From Antrihabitans stalagmiti (GTDB lineage: Bacteria; Actinomycetota; Actinomycetes; Mycobacteriales; Mycobacteriaceae): a DNA stretch of 64,000 nucleotides. Where the stretch lies: assembly GCF_016482825.1 (NCBI RefSeq), contig NZ_JAEMNV010000007.1, forward strand, positions 124,001 to 188,000. Direction: 5' to 3'. Below the pieces are notes generated by a model. That model was not told the origin of the DNA. It searched no databases and saw only the letters and a list, made by a program, of their open reading frames with translations. Positions 28,911 through 37,255 of the stretch are shown here, one piece after another (positions within the stretch are counted from its first letter, which is position 1; every line of letters begins with the position of its first letter). The position numbers were made by a program, and so were the translations under genes.

Positions 28911-29330
28911 ATGAGCGACGCACCACCACTTGCCGGCTACCACCACCTCGGCGTCACCGTCCGCGATATCGACGCCAGCGAGGCGTGGTACGCCGAGACA
29001 CTCGGCCTGGTCCGAGCGTTCGTCGAGAAGCACGACAACGACACCGGCTATGCGGTTGTCATGACGCGACCTGGCACGTCCTTCTTCCTCGGCCTCGACC
29101 ATCACCATGACGCCGACCGTAAGATGTTCGACCCTGCCCGTACCGGCTTGGATCACTTCGCGCTTGCCGTGTCGAGTGCCGACGAAGTGCGCGCATGGGC
29201 AGCACACCTCGACGCCCTCGGCGTCGAACACGAGCCGGTGTTCGAGGCGAACGAGCCGATGCCGCTGGCACTTGTACAGCTACGCGATCCCGACGGAATC
29301 GCCATCGAGCTGATCTGGACCGGGGCCTGA
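28911..29330 (+). CDS. VOC (glyoxalase/bleomycin-resistance) family protein
   Basis: 139 aa with two VOC half-sites. First metal ligand His is in YHHLGVTVRD, the second-half ligands are GLDHFALAV and Glu in IAIELIW. Family members are glyoxalases, dioxygenases or drug-binding proteins. ATG has AAAGGGAAG upstream. First gene of a three-gene operon followed at 2 bases by the luciferase-fold gene. Confidence 0.92.
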   Translation: MSDAPPLAGYHHLGVTVRDIDASEAWYAETLGLVRAFVEKHDNDTGYAVVMTRPGTSFFLGLDHHHDADRKMFDPARTGLDHFALAVSSADEVRAWAAHLDALGVEHEPVFEANEPMPLALVQLRDPDGIAIELIWTGA

Positions 29331-29332
29331 CA

Positions 29333-29824
29333 ATGGAGGCCCTGCCGCCCCGGGGCGGCCCGCCGCCGACGACGACATCGCAGATTCCACACAGCCAGAT
29401 CGACCAGCAGCCCGCCGACGACCGGTACCTCACCGCGGTCCTCGACGAGGCAGGATCCTGGCCCGGAGTCCGCGAGGGCGCATCGGCGATATCCATCGAA
29501 GGCGCACGAGCACTCGTTATCGCCGACGATCTCCCTGCGGGTCCGGCAGAAGCCTTCTTCGTCGGCCGCGAGTTCTGCCACGGCCACGCCAAAGGCGACC
29601 ACAGCCTGCACCTGACACTGCCTTTCGACCTGGTATCGGAGGTCGAAGCGGCCGGCTGGACCGAGCCCCACTTTCTGGTTCACTCCGGCCGACTGCCACG
29701 CACCAACGTGATGCTCTACGCGCCGCGCGACGACAGCGAAGTTGCCGTCGCACTGGCCATCGTCCGCGCGTCCTACAACTTTGCCTGCGGCGTCACGGCA
29801 ACGACGTCTACACCCACCATCTGA
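29333..29824 (+). CDS. Luciferase-fold (DUF5519-like) protein
   Basis: 163 aa. The C-terminal half matches the pattern I recall for the DUF5519/Luciferase family: HGHAKGDHSLHLTLPFDLVSE, AAGWTEPHF, RLPRTNVMLYAPRDDSE and IVRASYNFA. These bind small molecules but have no agreed function. The ATG at 29333 is 2 bases after the previous stop. Likely co-transcribed with the VOC and hemerythrin genes. Confidence 0.82.
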   Translation: MEALPPRGGPPPTTTSQIPHSQIDQQPADDRYLTAVLDEAGSWPGVREGASAISIEGARALVIADDLPAGPAEAFFVGREFCHGHAKGDHSLHLTLPFDLVSEVEAAGWTEPHFLVHSGRLPRTNVMLYAPRDDSEVAVALAIVRASYNFACGVTATTSTPTI

Positions 29825-29836
29825 GCGGAGAAGATC

Positions 29837-30475
29837 ATGACCGAACACCTGACCATGAACACCATCGTCCACGCCGCCTTCAGGAGGACTATCGCCCGCT
29901 TCGTAGGCGCCCTCGACACGTTCCCCGACGGGTCTCGAGAACGGGCCGACCAACTCGAGCGTGCATGGGATTTCGCGGAAGACGAGATCCATCACCACCA
30001 CGACTACGAGGAGCAGTACTTCTGGCCGGCGCTGCAGCAGACCGATGCCGACCTCAGAGTCGTGGCAGAACTCGACGGCGAACACGAGGCGATGCGAGCC
30101 GCACTCGGAGCCGCAAGCCGCGCAATGGCGGCACTGCCGCTGGATCCGACCACCGCGACCGCCACGGTCGCCCGCGACGCGGTCGCACATCTCGGCACGG
30201 TGCTCGGTGACCACCTCGCGCACGAGGAACGCGATCTCGAGCCGATCTCTGCGGCATACAAAAACGCGCCACCGATGAAAACGGCTCTCCGCCAGGTCAA
30301 GAAGGCGCACTTCAAGACCATGGGCAACACCATCGAATGGCTCAAGGACGGAGCCGATTCGTCGGATATCGCCGGCCTCCGCAAGGAACTACCGCCGCCC
30401 GTCATCTTCCTGTTCACCAGAATCGCGGGACGCCGCTACCGACGCGAGATCGCCCCGACCTGGGCTACAAGCTGA
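29837..30475 (+). CDS. Hemerythrin-like HHE protein
   Basis: 212 aa four-helix non-haem di-iron protein. His/Glu ligands occur in DEIHHHHDYEEQYFWPAL (about residues 50-68), LDGEHEAM and GDHLAHEERDL. Hemerythrins bind O2 or NO. The C-terminal third is basic and not part of the fold. ATG start has GGAGAAG upstream, 12 bases after the preceding gene. Oxygen/NO sensing or storage is inferred from the family only. Confidence 0.88.
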   Translation: MTEHLTMNTIVHAAFRRTIARFVGALDTFPDGSRERADQLERAWDFAEDEIHHHHDYEEQYFWPALQQTDADLRVVAELDGEHEAMRAALGAASRAMAALPLDPTTATATVARDAVAHLGTVLGDHLAHEERDLEPISAAYKNAPPMKTALRQVKKAHFKTMGNTIEWLKDGADSSDIAGLRKELPPPVIFLFTRIAGRRYRREIAPTWATS

Positions 30476-30486
30476 GCGACTCGATC

Positions 30487-30873
30487 TCACTCGGTGAAGG
30501 AGTAGGGCCCGAACCGACCCCATGCCACAAACGCGGCGAGAGCGAGATAGACCAAGTCCAACGCCATCAACGTGTATTCGTGTCGTCGAATGCGGGTGAT
30601 CGTCGCGCCGATCATGATCAGCACCAAACCCGACGCGGCCAGCGGCACCAGCACCGGTGCGATGTCGAGCAGGGCAGGCAGGATCAACCCCACGGCTGCC
30701 AGTACTTCGAGTGCGCCAATCGCTTTGACGCCTCCGGCACTGAAGTCTTCGGCCCACTCGGCGCTGGGGCCCAACGCAACCAGCTTCTCTTTCGAGAGCA
30801 CAACTTTGCCGCCGCCACCAGCTAGGTAAGCGATGGCCAGCAGTCCGGCGACGATCCACAGCGCGATGTTCAC
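30487..30873 (-). CDS. DoxX-like membrane protein
   Basis: 128 aa with four transmembrane helices and a soluble loop. Features include YLAGGGGKVVLSKEKLVALG and IGALEVLAAVGLILPALL, typical of DoxX-like proteins, which partner quinone oxidoreductases. The GTG at 30873 with CAGGAGAG upstream is preferred; a longer frame adds 41 residues without family character. Convergent with the hemerythrin gene. Confidence 0.82.
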   Translation of the reverse strand: MNIALWIVAGLLAIAYLAGGGGKVVLSKEKLVALGPSAEWAEDFSAGGVKAIGALEVLAAVGLILPALLDIAPVLVPLAASGLVLIMIGATITRIRRHEYTLMALDLVYLALAAFVAWGRFGPYSFTE

Positions 30874-31009
30874 GAGGCTCTCCTGAAAGCTGTCGGCGAA
30901 CTCCCCCGGCGATGGCAGGAGTTGCGATGGGTGCCGCCCAACTGTGGCGGTCGCACCATAAGACGCCGACCAACCGACTGCTGTGACAACGCGCAACTCG
31001 CAGGAACTG

Positions 31010-31450
31010 CTATTTCAGGGTGAAGCTTCCGGAGACGCTTTTGATCGTCGTGCCGAAATCGGCTTTGCCGTCGTAGGCGTACTTCTGCCCGGCGGCATCG
31101 GTGAGGGTCACCGTGATCGGGAGATCACCTTCGGCGATGACTGCGACGCAGTCGAATTGGTCTCCGGACTCCGGTGCGGCGGGGCCTGTGCATGCCACCG
31201 ACAGTGCGTCGACGTTGCTTGCGAGTTTCGTCTCGAGCGCACCGATGGTGAACGGCGCCGGAGATGAGGTGGACGACCGCGGCGTCGACGTGCGAGGCGA
31301 CGACGTCCGGGTAGGGGCTTCGGTTGTGCGCTCAGCAGTTGCCGACGTCTCGTCTCCCGCTGTCGCTGTGCCCTCGACGTTTTCGCCGCAACCAACCAGA
31401 ATTGCCGCGCTGGCCACGAACCCCGCTGCCACCGCAACGCAAAACTTCAT
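31010..31450 (-). CDS. DUF4333-like secreted lipoprotein
   Basis: 146 aa. Signal peptide with lipobox ILVGC (Cys about 21), then a Thr/Ser/Pro-rich linker (about 25-65). The folded domain has a conserved pair of Cys (VACTGPAAPESGDQFDCVAV) and TVTLTDAAGQKYAYDG, similar to DUF4333, an extracytoplasmic domain of mycolata. Likely anchored in the membrane. ATG has AAGGAGAAAC upstream. Confidence 0.82.
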   Translation of the reverse strand: MKFCVAVAAGFVASAAILVGCGENVEGTATAGDETSATAERTTEAPTRTSSPRTSTPRSSTSSPAPFTIGALETKLASNVDALSVACTGPAAPESGDQFDCVAVIAEGDLPITVTLTDAAGQKYAYDGKADFGTTIKSVSGSFTLK

Positions 31451-31535
31451 GTTTCTCCTTTGTCCCGCCGACGGATCAGGAGCGTAGCGCTTCGCACGCC
31501 GTCGATCGGGACGTTTCGGAGACCGCTATGCGGTG

Positions 31536-31820
31536 CTAGCGGCAGACCGCGTTGAACAGATGCCAGTTTCCCTGCTGGAAGAGCAAGTAGCAGTAGGGAT
31601 TGTTGTCGAGCCGGAAACGGTAGAAATCGTCGTTGTGGTTCCGGTCTCGATCGCCGTGGTGATTGTGGTGCCGATCCCTGTCCACCTGCACAATTCCCGG
31701 GGCCGGCGAGGCGTTCGCGGGCACCGCGACAACCGCGAGTGGAACAACTGCGAGTGCGCCGACAACACACGCTTTCGCAACGAGATGTCCTTTACCTTTG
31801 CTCGACTTCGTATTGAACAT
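31536..31820 (-). CDS. Small secreted Cys-x15-Cys-Arg protein A
   Basis: 94 aa. A signal peptide (residues about 1-38, hydrophobic core then PANA before SPAPG) precedes a short His/Asp/Arg-rich segment and a conserved ending CYLLFQQGNWHLFNAVCR. A second paralogue 0.8 kb away ends CQMLFEQENWTRLEEICR. Both have C-x15-C-R, LF-x-Q and NW. Same signal-peptide/APGI start of the mature part. Start ATG has AGGAGTGC upstream. I do not recognise the family. Confidence 0.8.
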   Translation of the reverse strand: MFNTKSSKGKGHLVAKACVVGALAVVPLAVVAVPANASPAPGIVQVDRDRHHNHHGDRDRNHNDDFYRFRLDNNPYCYLLFQQGNWHLFNAVCR

Positions 31821-31902
31821 GAAACGCACTCCTGATGTAGGCGTTGGCAAGCCGAATCCTGATGCGGCCCTTGGTCCTTTAGGTCTATCAGCAGGCCGCC
31901 CA

Positions 31903-31925
31903 GGAGTACATAGGGGCAAACCCCC
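31903..31925. promoter_or_regulatory. Conserved GGAGTACATrGGGG motif, copy 1
   Basis: GGAGTACATAGGGGCAAACC (starting 31903, continuing CCC) lies between the secreted protein A gene (minus) and the CAP-domain gene (plus). A second copy, GGAGTACATGGGGAAGAACC, lies upstream of the paralogue. GGGG/CCCC within it can form a small hairpin. Function unknown; shared placement suggests a common regulator. Confidence 0.6.
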
Positions 31926-32069
31926 AACTTTGCTGAGTCTTTACGAATCGGCTCGCCACACCCGTCGACGCCGAGAATCTGCTCACCGAACTACCTCGAA
32001 CGGCACTGACCAGGCAGCGGCGACAGACCTCGACCTGCGCCTGTTGCTTTGGACCGCTAGTCTGCCCCT

Positions 32070-32600
32070 ATGAATCGTAGGAGCAACACGTCAGCCAGCA
32101 CTCGGATCAGCCGTTCGACGCGGACATCGTGGCTCCGCGGTGCGACCTTGACTGTCTCGGCAATCGGTCTTACGGCAGGCAGCGTAGTGCTGGCGGCCCC
32201 GTCTTCGGCGGCTCCGCTCGATCCCAACGCCGCGGTCGGCGCCATGAATGCTGCACGCAACAAGGTCGGCTGCCCTTCACTGGCCTTGAACAGCGCGCTG
32301 ACCAGCGCGGCAGAGGCGCACAGCGGAGACATGGCGCGGACCAAGCGCGCAACCAGCGCCGGCTCGGGAAAGTCGACGCCGGCTACCCGCATCAAAGATG
32401 CAGGCTACGAAGCTAGCTCGGTTGGCGAGCTCGTCCTGATGACGCCGCCCGCAGCAACCTCCGCCGATGTGGTGGGTGCATTCGTGAACTCCGAAAACAA
32501 AAGCATCCTGAACTGCAAGTTCACCGACGTCGGGATTGCCGTCGTCTCGGGATCGAACTCGAACTCCTACTGGACAATCGACTTGGCGCGACCGGCCTGA
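32070..32600 (+). CDS. Secreted CAP-domain protein
   Basis: 176 aa. Signal peptide (basic N terminus, core LTVSAIGLTAGSVVLAAPSSAA) followed by a CAP/SCP domain: AMNAARNKVGCPSLALNSALTSAAEAHSGDMA (helix with His), then a GE motif (VGELVLMTPPAATSA) and the final YWTIDLARP strand. CAP proteins are secreted and of varied function. It lies between the two paralogous small secreted proteins. Confidence 0.88.
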   Translation: MNRRSNTSASTRISRSTRTSWLRGATLTVSAIGLTAGSVVLAAPSSAAPLDPNAAVGAMNAARNKVGCPSLALNSALTSAAEAHSGDMARTKRATSAGSGKSTPATRIKDAGYEASSVGELVLMTPPAATSADVVGAFVNSENKSILNCKFTDVGIAVVSGSNSNSYWTIDLARPA

Positions 32601-32606
32601 TCGGCG

Positions 32607-32906
32607 TCAGCGGCAGATCTCCTCGAGCCGCGTCCAGTTCTCCTGCTCGAACAGCATCTGACACAACGGAATATCGAGTCGGTAGTAGTAACGGTTGTTC
32701 GCGTGACTCGGATCGACCAGTTTCTCTTTACGCTCCTGGCGTTCGCGGTAGGTTTCCCGATCGCGTTCGTGCTGGTCGATCCCCGGCGCCGGCTCGGCAT
32801 TGGCAGACGAAGCAAGAACAGCGGACGGCGTAGTGACGACTGCACCGGCCACCAGTATTTTCGCGAGCACGCGTCTACTTGCGACTTTCGAACTGCCGTT
32901 GCTCAT
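32607..32906 (-). CDS. Small secreted Cys-x15-Cys-Arg protein B
   Basis: 99 aa paralogue of the 94 aa protein A. Signal peptide about 1-35 (AGAVVTTPSAVLASSANA then EPAPGIDQ), a charged coiled Arg/Glu-rich segment (DRETYRERQERKEK), then RYYYRLDIPLCQMLFEQENW and ICR end. The C-x15-C-R and NW elements are identical in spacing to protein A. ATG is supported by a typical signal peptide right after. Convergent with the CAP gene, whose stop is 6 bases away. Confidence 0.8.
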   Translation of the reverse strand: MSNGSSKVASRRVLAKILVAGAVVTTPSAVLASSANAEPAPGIDQHERDRETYRERQERKEKLVDPSHANNRYYYRLDIPLCQMLFEQENWTRLEEICR

Positions 32907-32934
32907 GAACTCAGGGTAGCCAGTCTTCGGCATC

Positions 32935-32955
32935 GGAGTACATGGGGAAGAACCC
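32935..32955. promoter_or_regulatory. Conserved GGAGTACATrGGGG motif, copy 2
   Basis: GGAGTACATGGGGAAGAACC starts 29 bases upstream of the protein B ATG and matches copy 1 in GGAGTACAT-r-GGGG and in the following AACCC. Same orientation in the plus strand, upstream of a paralogue on the minus strand in both places. Confidence 0.6.
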
Positions 32956-32973
32956 TGATTCACACGGCTATCT

Positions 32974-33828
32974 TCACACTGAGATCCGACCGTTGAGCGA
33001 CAACGCACTCAACGCTCGCAGGGTCACGATTCCTCGCCACTCCGCCGATTGCCCCGGCGACCAGCCGAGCCAATCGAACGTCCAGCCGCCGTCCTCGTGC
33101 TGACCTCGTGCCATACGATCGAGGTCGACCTCCAGCTGATCGTCGGTGAACAGGGCGCGGCTTCGCGAACCGGGATGTGGCGACAGCGTCAACGCCGTCA
33201 ACCGCTCGTCGGCAGTGCCACCGGGCACGGGCACCGACCCCTGTTCGTCGAGTAAGGGTCGGAACCCGTCGATGACGGCAGCCGCGCGGGCAGTGTCAAC
33301 AACCGCGTCGAGGAACACAAGCGCGTACTTCACCCAGTAGGCGTTCAACTCGTCCGGCCGCTCCAGCTTGTCCCAACACCATTCGGTCGCCCGAGCGATC
33401 CACGGATGTTCGAGATCGGCAGCGGCGAGGACGCCGACAATTCCGAACGTCAAATGCGAGCCGCCAGGTGTAGGAACCATCCACGGCCCGTGTGGATAGG
33501 CAGCAGCGCCGGGCAGAACGAACGGCACTCCCCCATCGACATCGTTGGCGGCAAGCCAGTCCACCGTCGGTGCGACCATATCGTCGCCGAGTGCTCCTAC
33601 CTCTGCCAGCACTTCGAGCGCGTGCAGCGCACACGTCGTCTCGCTGTCCGGGGTCCGGACGTCGGGCTCGAGGGCGTGTCCGAAGCCGCCGTCGGAGTTG
33701 CGATACGCGCGCAACGCGGTCAGGACCGGGTCGGCCGGTCGACCACGCAGTGCCGCGAGCCTGTGTCTGTCGAGTACGCGCGCGTTCGCATGAACAAACC
33801 GTTCGGCGGCAACAACATCGATCGTCAT
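32974..33828 (-). CDS. Alpha-toroid (prenyltransferase/squalene-cyclase-like) repeat protein
   Basis: 284 aa of alpha-alpha toroid repeats. QW-like motifs are visible (RNSDGGFGHALEPD, MARGQHEDGGWTFDWLGWSPG), as in terpene cyclases and prenyltransferase beta subunits. No DxDD or DDxxD metal motif is evident, so it is probably not a cyclase. The ATG at 33828 is used because an upstream ATG adds ten residues. Family members in mycolata are unassigned. Confidence 0.75.
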   Translation of the reverse strand: MTIDVVAAERFVHANARVLDRHRLAALRGRPADPVLTALRAYRNSDGGFGHALEPDVRTPDSETTCALHALEVLAEVGALGDDMVAPTVDWLAANDVDGGVPFVLPGAAAYPHGPWMVPTPGGSHLTFGIVGVLAAADLEHPWIARATEWCWDKLERPDELNAYWVKYALVFLDAVVDTARAAAVIDGFRPLLDEQGSVPVPGGTADERLTALTLSPHPGSRSRALFTDDQLEVDLDRMARGQHEDGGWTFDWLGWSPGQSAEWRGIVTLRALSALSLNGRISV

Positions 33829-33850
33829 TCCCGTCACGCTACGCAGCGGG

Positions 33851-34517
33851 TCAGACAAGGTCTTTCAGAAATCGGACAGGACTCCGACCGGTGAGCCTGC
33901 GTACTTCTTCGGTCATGTGCGCTTGGCTCGCGTAGCCAGCGGCGTGCGCTCTGTCTGCCAACGGACCGGAGAGCGCGCCCAACCGGTGGCAGCAGCTCGC
34001 TCCGCTCGCGTCTCTCAGGGGCCTTCATCGTGCTCGCTTCCCTCCTCCTCCAGTCGCTGCGCTCCCTCCGATCGTCAGTCCAGCGAACACGGACCCCTTC
34101 GAGAGGCAACGAATTGTTCGGTGTCGTTCGTGCCGTGACGGCACCGGCGAGGAGCGTGAGCCGTTCCGCCCGCGACGCGTCTGCCAATCCAGCGGCAAGA
34201 CGATCTGCCGCGGAGCCCCACAGCGCATGTGCGTCGACTTGCCGATCGCGCAATTCGTCGGCGGGGACACCGAAGACAGCGCCACCGGCGCCGGGCGTAA
34301 TCCTGATTCCCGACGTGCAGACATCGGCCGGGAGTTCAGCGAGACGTGGTGCAGTGTCCGCACCCGCGACCACCAACTCACGATCGGCAAGCCAGGTCAG
34401 ATCCAGGCAGCCGTCCGGCACAACACGCTGTCTGTGGGCCTCGGCAGGTAGCTGCTCCCAGACACAGCTCACCACGCCGACCAGGTCGGCGGGCGGCCTG
34501 TACTCCCGATACACCAT
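33851..34517 (-). pseudogene. Broken AraC-family regulator
   Basis: The first about 135 codons give the N-terminal sensor domain (YREYRPPADLVGVVSCVWE, VVPDGCLDLTWL, GIRITPGAGG). Then the frame turns into Arg/Glu-rich readings of GC-repetitive DNA (about 33990-34080). The end of an AraC DNA-binding domain, GPLADRAHAAGYASQAHMTE and RLTGRSPVRFLKDLV, is found in another minus-strand frame and stops at 33851. The first HTH of the DNA-binding domain is missing, roughly 30-40 codons. A continuous alternative reading ends at 33834 with a nonsense C terminus. Probably non-functional. Confidence 0.75.
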
Positions 34518-34624
34518 CGATTCCCAGCCTAACGCGCGTCGACCGCACCACCGTTTCGCTGGGATGTAGCACCCACATGCGGTACACCAGTGGGAACCCC
34601 GAGAACCCGAACAACGGAGCAAGC

Positions 34625-35086
34625 ATGACGCACGACGCCGCCGTCAGCATCCAGCAGCGGCTTTACCCCAAGACAACCTGTTTCGGCTGCGGTCCAGCGA
34701 ACCCGAAAGGTCTGCAACTCAACAGTTTTCCCGGCGACGGCGTCGTCACGGGCACCTTCCGACCCTGGCCCGAACACGACAACGGCATCGGCTACCTCAA
34801 CGGCGGCATCATCTGCACGATCCTCGATTGCCACAGCGCCGCAGCGGTTATGGCAGAAGCGGACCGCCAGGGCTGGCATCCGCTCGGCGACGCCGCACTG
34901 TCGTACCTGACTGCCGGCCTCGACGTGAAGTACCTGAGGCCATGCTCGCTGACCGAGGAGGTCGAACTGCGCGCAACCATCACCGAGGCCACCGAGCCGA
35001 CGATTCTCGCCGACGTCGAATTGGTCTGGGACGGCAAAGTCCGTGCCGCCGCGACAGCGACGTGGAAACGATGGCGACCGAGGTGA
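34625..35086 (+). CDS. PaaI-like hot-dog thioesterase
   Basis: 153 aa hot-dog fold protein, PaaI/YbgC-like. CFGCGPANPKGLQL start region, then GYLNGGIICTILDCHSAAAVMAEA (helix with catalytic Asp/active loop), then LDVKYLRPCSL. Thioesterases of this class hydrolyse aromatic or short acyl-CoAs. ATG at 34625 with CGGAGCAAGC upstream is preferred over an ATG 16 codons upstream. Divergent from the broken araC. Confidence 0.85.
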   Translation: MTHDAAVSIQQRLYPKTTCFGCGPANPKGLQLNSFPGDGVVTGTFRPWPEHDNGIGYLNGGIICTILDCHSAAAVMAEADRQGWHPLGDAALSYLTAGLDVKYLRPCSLTEEVELRATITEATEPTILADVELVWDGKVRAAATATWKRWRPR

Positions 35087-35148
35087 CGCCACGAATCCAC
35101 GCCCAACCCGGCTGCATCTGCGCGACGGCTCGGTCGTAGCGTCGACCC

Positions 35149-35604
35149 ATGAGCAATTCCGTGACAGTGCACATGGCCGTTCCACCCGAGACCGTGTGGG
35201 ACCTCGTCGCCGATATCACCAGGACCGGCGAGTTCTCCCCCGAAACATTCGAGGCCGAATGGCTCGGCGGCGCTACCGGACCCGCGATCGGGGTCAAGTT
35301 TCGCGGTCACGTCAAGCGAAACGGCGTCGGACCCGTCTACTGGACGACGTGCCGCATCATCGCGTGCGAGCCGGGTCGAGAGTTCGCGTTCACCGTCCTC
35401 GGCCCGAACGGCATGCCGGTGAATACGTGGCGCTACCAGTTCGAGCCGAGCGGTGACGGCACCGACGTGACCGAATCTTTCGAGATCGGCTCGGCTCTGC
35501 CACTGCGGATCTACTGGACCCTGTTCGGCTGGACTCGCGGAAAAACCAACCGTGAGGGCATGCGGACGACATTGACCCGGATCAAGAACGTCGTGGAGAA
35601 CTGA
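35149..35604 (+). CDS. SRPBCC-family polyketide-cyclase-like protein
   Basis: 151 aa with the START/SRPBCC fold: VTVHMAVPPETVWDLVADI, FEAEWLGGA, FRGHVKRNGVGPVYWTTCRI and a final helix with TNREGMRTTLTRIKNVV. These bind lipophilic ligands; some are aromatase/cyclases. No neighbour clearly shares a pathway. ATG start. Convergent with the TerD-vWA gene (16 bases between). Confidence 0.86.
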   Translation: MSNSVTVHMAVPPETVWDLVADITRTGEFSPETFEAEWLGGATGPAIGVKFRGHVKRNGVGPVYWTTCRIIACEPGREFAFTVLGPNGMPVNTWRYQFEPSGDGTDVTESFEIGSALPLRIYWTLFGWTRGKTNREGMRTTLTRIKNVVEN

Positions 35605-35620
35605 ACCACCGCAGGACCGG

Positions 35621-37255
35621 TCAGTGTGGCGGCAGCAAGCCCTGCTGTCGCGCTTGCGCAACCCAACCCGGGTACTCGTCCATCATCAGGTCGTACAACT
35701 GACCGTCGGGCAACGCGCCGGGATCGGCAACCGAGAAGAAGTTCGCGTTGTCGAGATACCTGCCAGGTAGGTTGTCGAGTTCTTCCAGGAACTTGAAATC
35801 GCCCGTCGCCATCGCGGCAAGCCGTGCCGCGAAACCGCCTCCGGTACCGCCACCGCCGCCGCCGAAGAGACCTCGACGCTTCTTCGGCGGATCCGCCGGA
35901 GGCTGACCCTGCGGCGGTTGGCCCGGATAGCCCTGCTGCGCAGGCGGATACCCCGGCTGACCCGGATAGCCCACCGGCGCGCCCTGTTGGGCAGGCTGTC
36001 CGCCGAACTCGGGAACGGCATGCTTCGTCTGGTCGTAGTTCGGATCCGGCGTCACATTGCGGCTGGACTGGCCGAGTCCCATGAACTGCCAGAAGAGCGG
36101 CTCGTAGGACGACCAGGTGACCTGATTGCGCGTCCCGTCCTGATCGGTGGTCTGCCCGTCGGTCACGAACATGACGTAGACGGGCAGCTGATCGAACCGT
36201 GGACTGTTGCGCGGTCCACCCTTGCTTTCGGGGAAGTAGAACTGCCGCACCGCCTCCATTGCTCGGTTGTAGTTCGTGCCGCCCTCGAGTCGACGCCTGC
36301 CGACCAGGTTCTGAACCCAACCGCCATAGTTGCGCAGATCGAGCGGACCCTCCTCGTATCCCCCTGTGCCGAAGGTGAATACGTCGCACGCGCCGTCGTC
36401 GTCGAACTGCACGGCAAGACCGAGTACCCGCTCGCACAATTCCTGGACTTTGCCCGACCTGTACAGGTTGGTCATCGAGGCCGAGATGTCCAGGCACAGC
36501 GCAACGCGAGCCCTGTGGTCGGACAGCCCCTTCTTCTCGAGCGAGATGCCTGCCTTCTTCACCAGCTTGACCATCGTGGGCGGCTGGCCTCGTAGCTGCT
36601 TCTCCAGCCGAACGCCCTTGTTCATGTTGATCGACGAGTTACCTGCGGACGCGGGGGCAGTAGGTGCGGGAGCAGTGGGTGCGGGAGCAGCGGGCGGCGG
36701 CGTATGCACTGGCTGCGGCGTTTGAACGGCCGGGGCGGGATCGTCGTCGACCGAAATCCCGTAATCCTGTGCAAGCCCTGCCAATCCGGACGCCCAGCCC
36801 TGCCCGACCGCACGGAACTTCCACGCGTTGTTGCGTTTGTAGAGCTCGCCGAGAACGAAGGCGGTCTCGGTGCCTGCGGGAGGGACGTCGAATCTCGCAA
36901 CGACGGCACCGCTTGCCTCGTCGATGACCTGCACCGACAGCCCGATGACCTGGCTGAAGGGCGCACCGTCGGCCGACGCTGTCACCGCGATCGTCTCGAT
37001 GGTTGGTGGCAACGCGGCGAGGTCGGCCGCGACCGCATCCCTGGTACCGGATTTGCCGAGATGCCGAACGCTGCCCTCCGCAGACGTCGGCTGGTTGTAG
37101 AAGACCATGTCCGCGTCCGAGCGGACTTTCCCGGCCGAGGTCAGCAGGAGCGCAGCAGCATCCAGATTCGGACCGCCCGACCAACCGACCTCGACGCGGA
37201 CCCGCCCTGCTGCGGCTGGAAGCGGTACGTTGCCACCCTTTGTAATCGTCGTCAC
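35621..37255 (-). CDS. TerD-vWA fusion protein (TerF-like)
   Basis: 544 aa. The TerD calcium-binding domain (about 1-170) shows VPLPAAAGRVRVEVGWSGGPNLDAAALLL and DMVFYNQPTS. A Pro/Ala/Thr linker (172-204) leads to a von Willebrand A domain (about 245 on) with MIDAS motif DISAS and MFVTDGQTT. Inside the vWA region about residues 414-474 are a Gln/Pro/Gly/Tyr repeat plus a Gly run, not part of the usual fold. The GTG at 37255 is used because the TerD fold begins right after. TerF-like fusions occur in tellurium-resistance systems; no other ter gene is nearby. Confidence 0.88.
   Translation of the reverse strand: MTTITKGGNVPLPAAAGRVRVEVGWSGGPNLDAAALLLTSAGKVRSDADMVFYNQPTSAEGSVRHLGKSGTRDAVAADLAALPPTIETIAVTASADGAPFSQVIGLSVQVIDEASGAVVARFDVPPAGTETAFVLGELYKRNNAWKFRAVGQGWASGLAGLAQDYGISVDDDPAPAVQTPQPVHTPPPAAPAPTAPAPTAPASAGNSSINMNKGVRLEKQLRGQPPTMVKLVKKAGISLEKKGLSDHRARVALCLDISASMTNLYRSGKVQELCERVLGLAVQFDDDGACDVFTFGTGGYEEGPLDLRNYGGWVQNLVGRRRLEGGTNYNRAMEAVRQFYFPESKGGPRNSPRFDQLPVYVMFVTDGQTTDQDGTRNQVTWSSYEPLFWQFMGLGQSSRNVTPDPNYDQTKHAVPEFGGQPAQQGAPVGYPGQPGYPPAQQGYPGQPPQGQPPADPPKKRRGLFGGGGGGTGGGFAARLAAMATGDFKFLEELDNLPGRYLDNANFFSVADPGALPDGQLYDLMMDEYPGWVAQARQQGLLPPH

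Noticed and set aside
33990-34080. Insertion sequence inside the araC remnant
   Set aside because: The GC-rich stretch is under 100 bases with no terminal repeats or transposase; called a repetitive insertion, not an IS.
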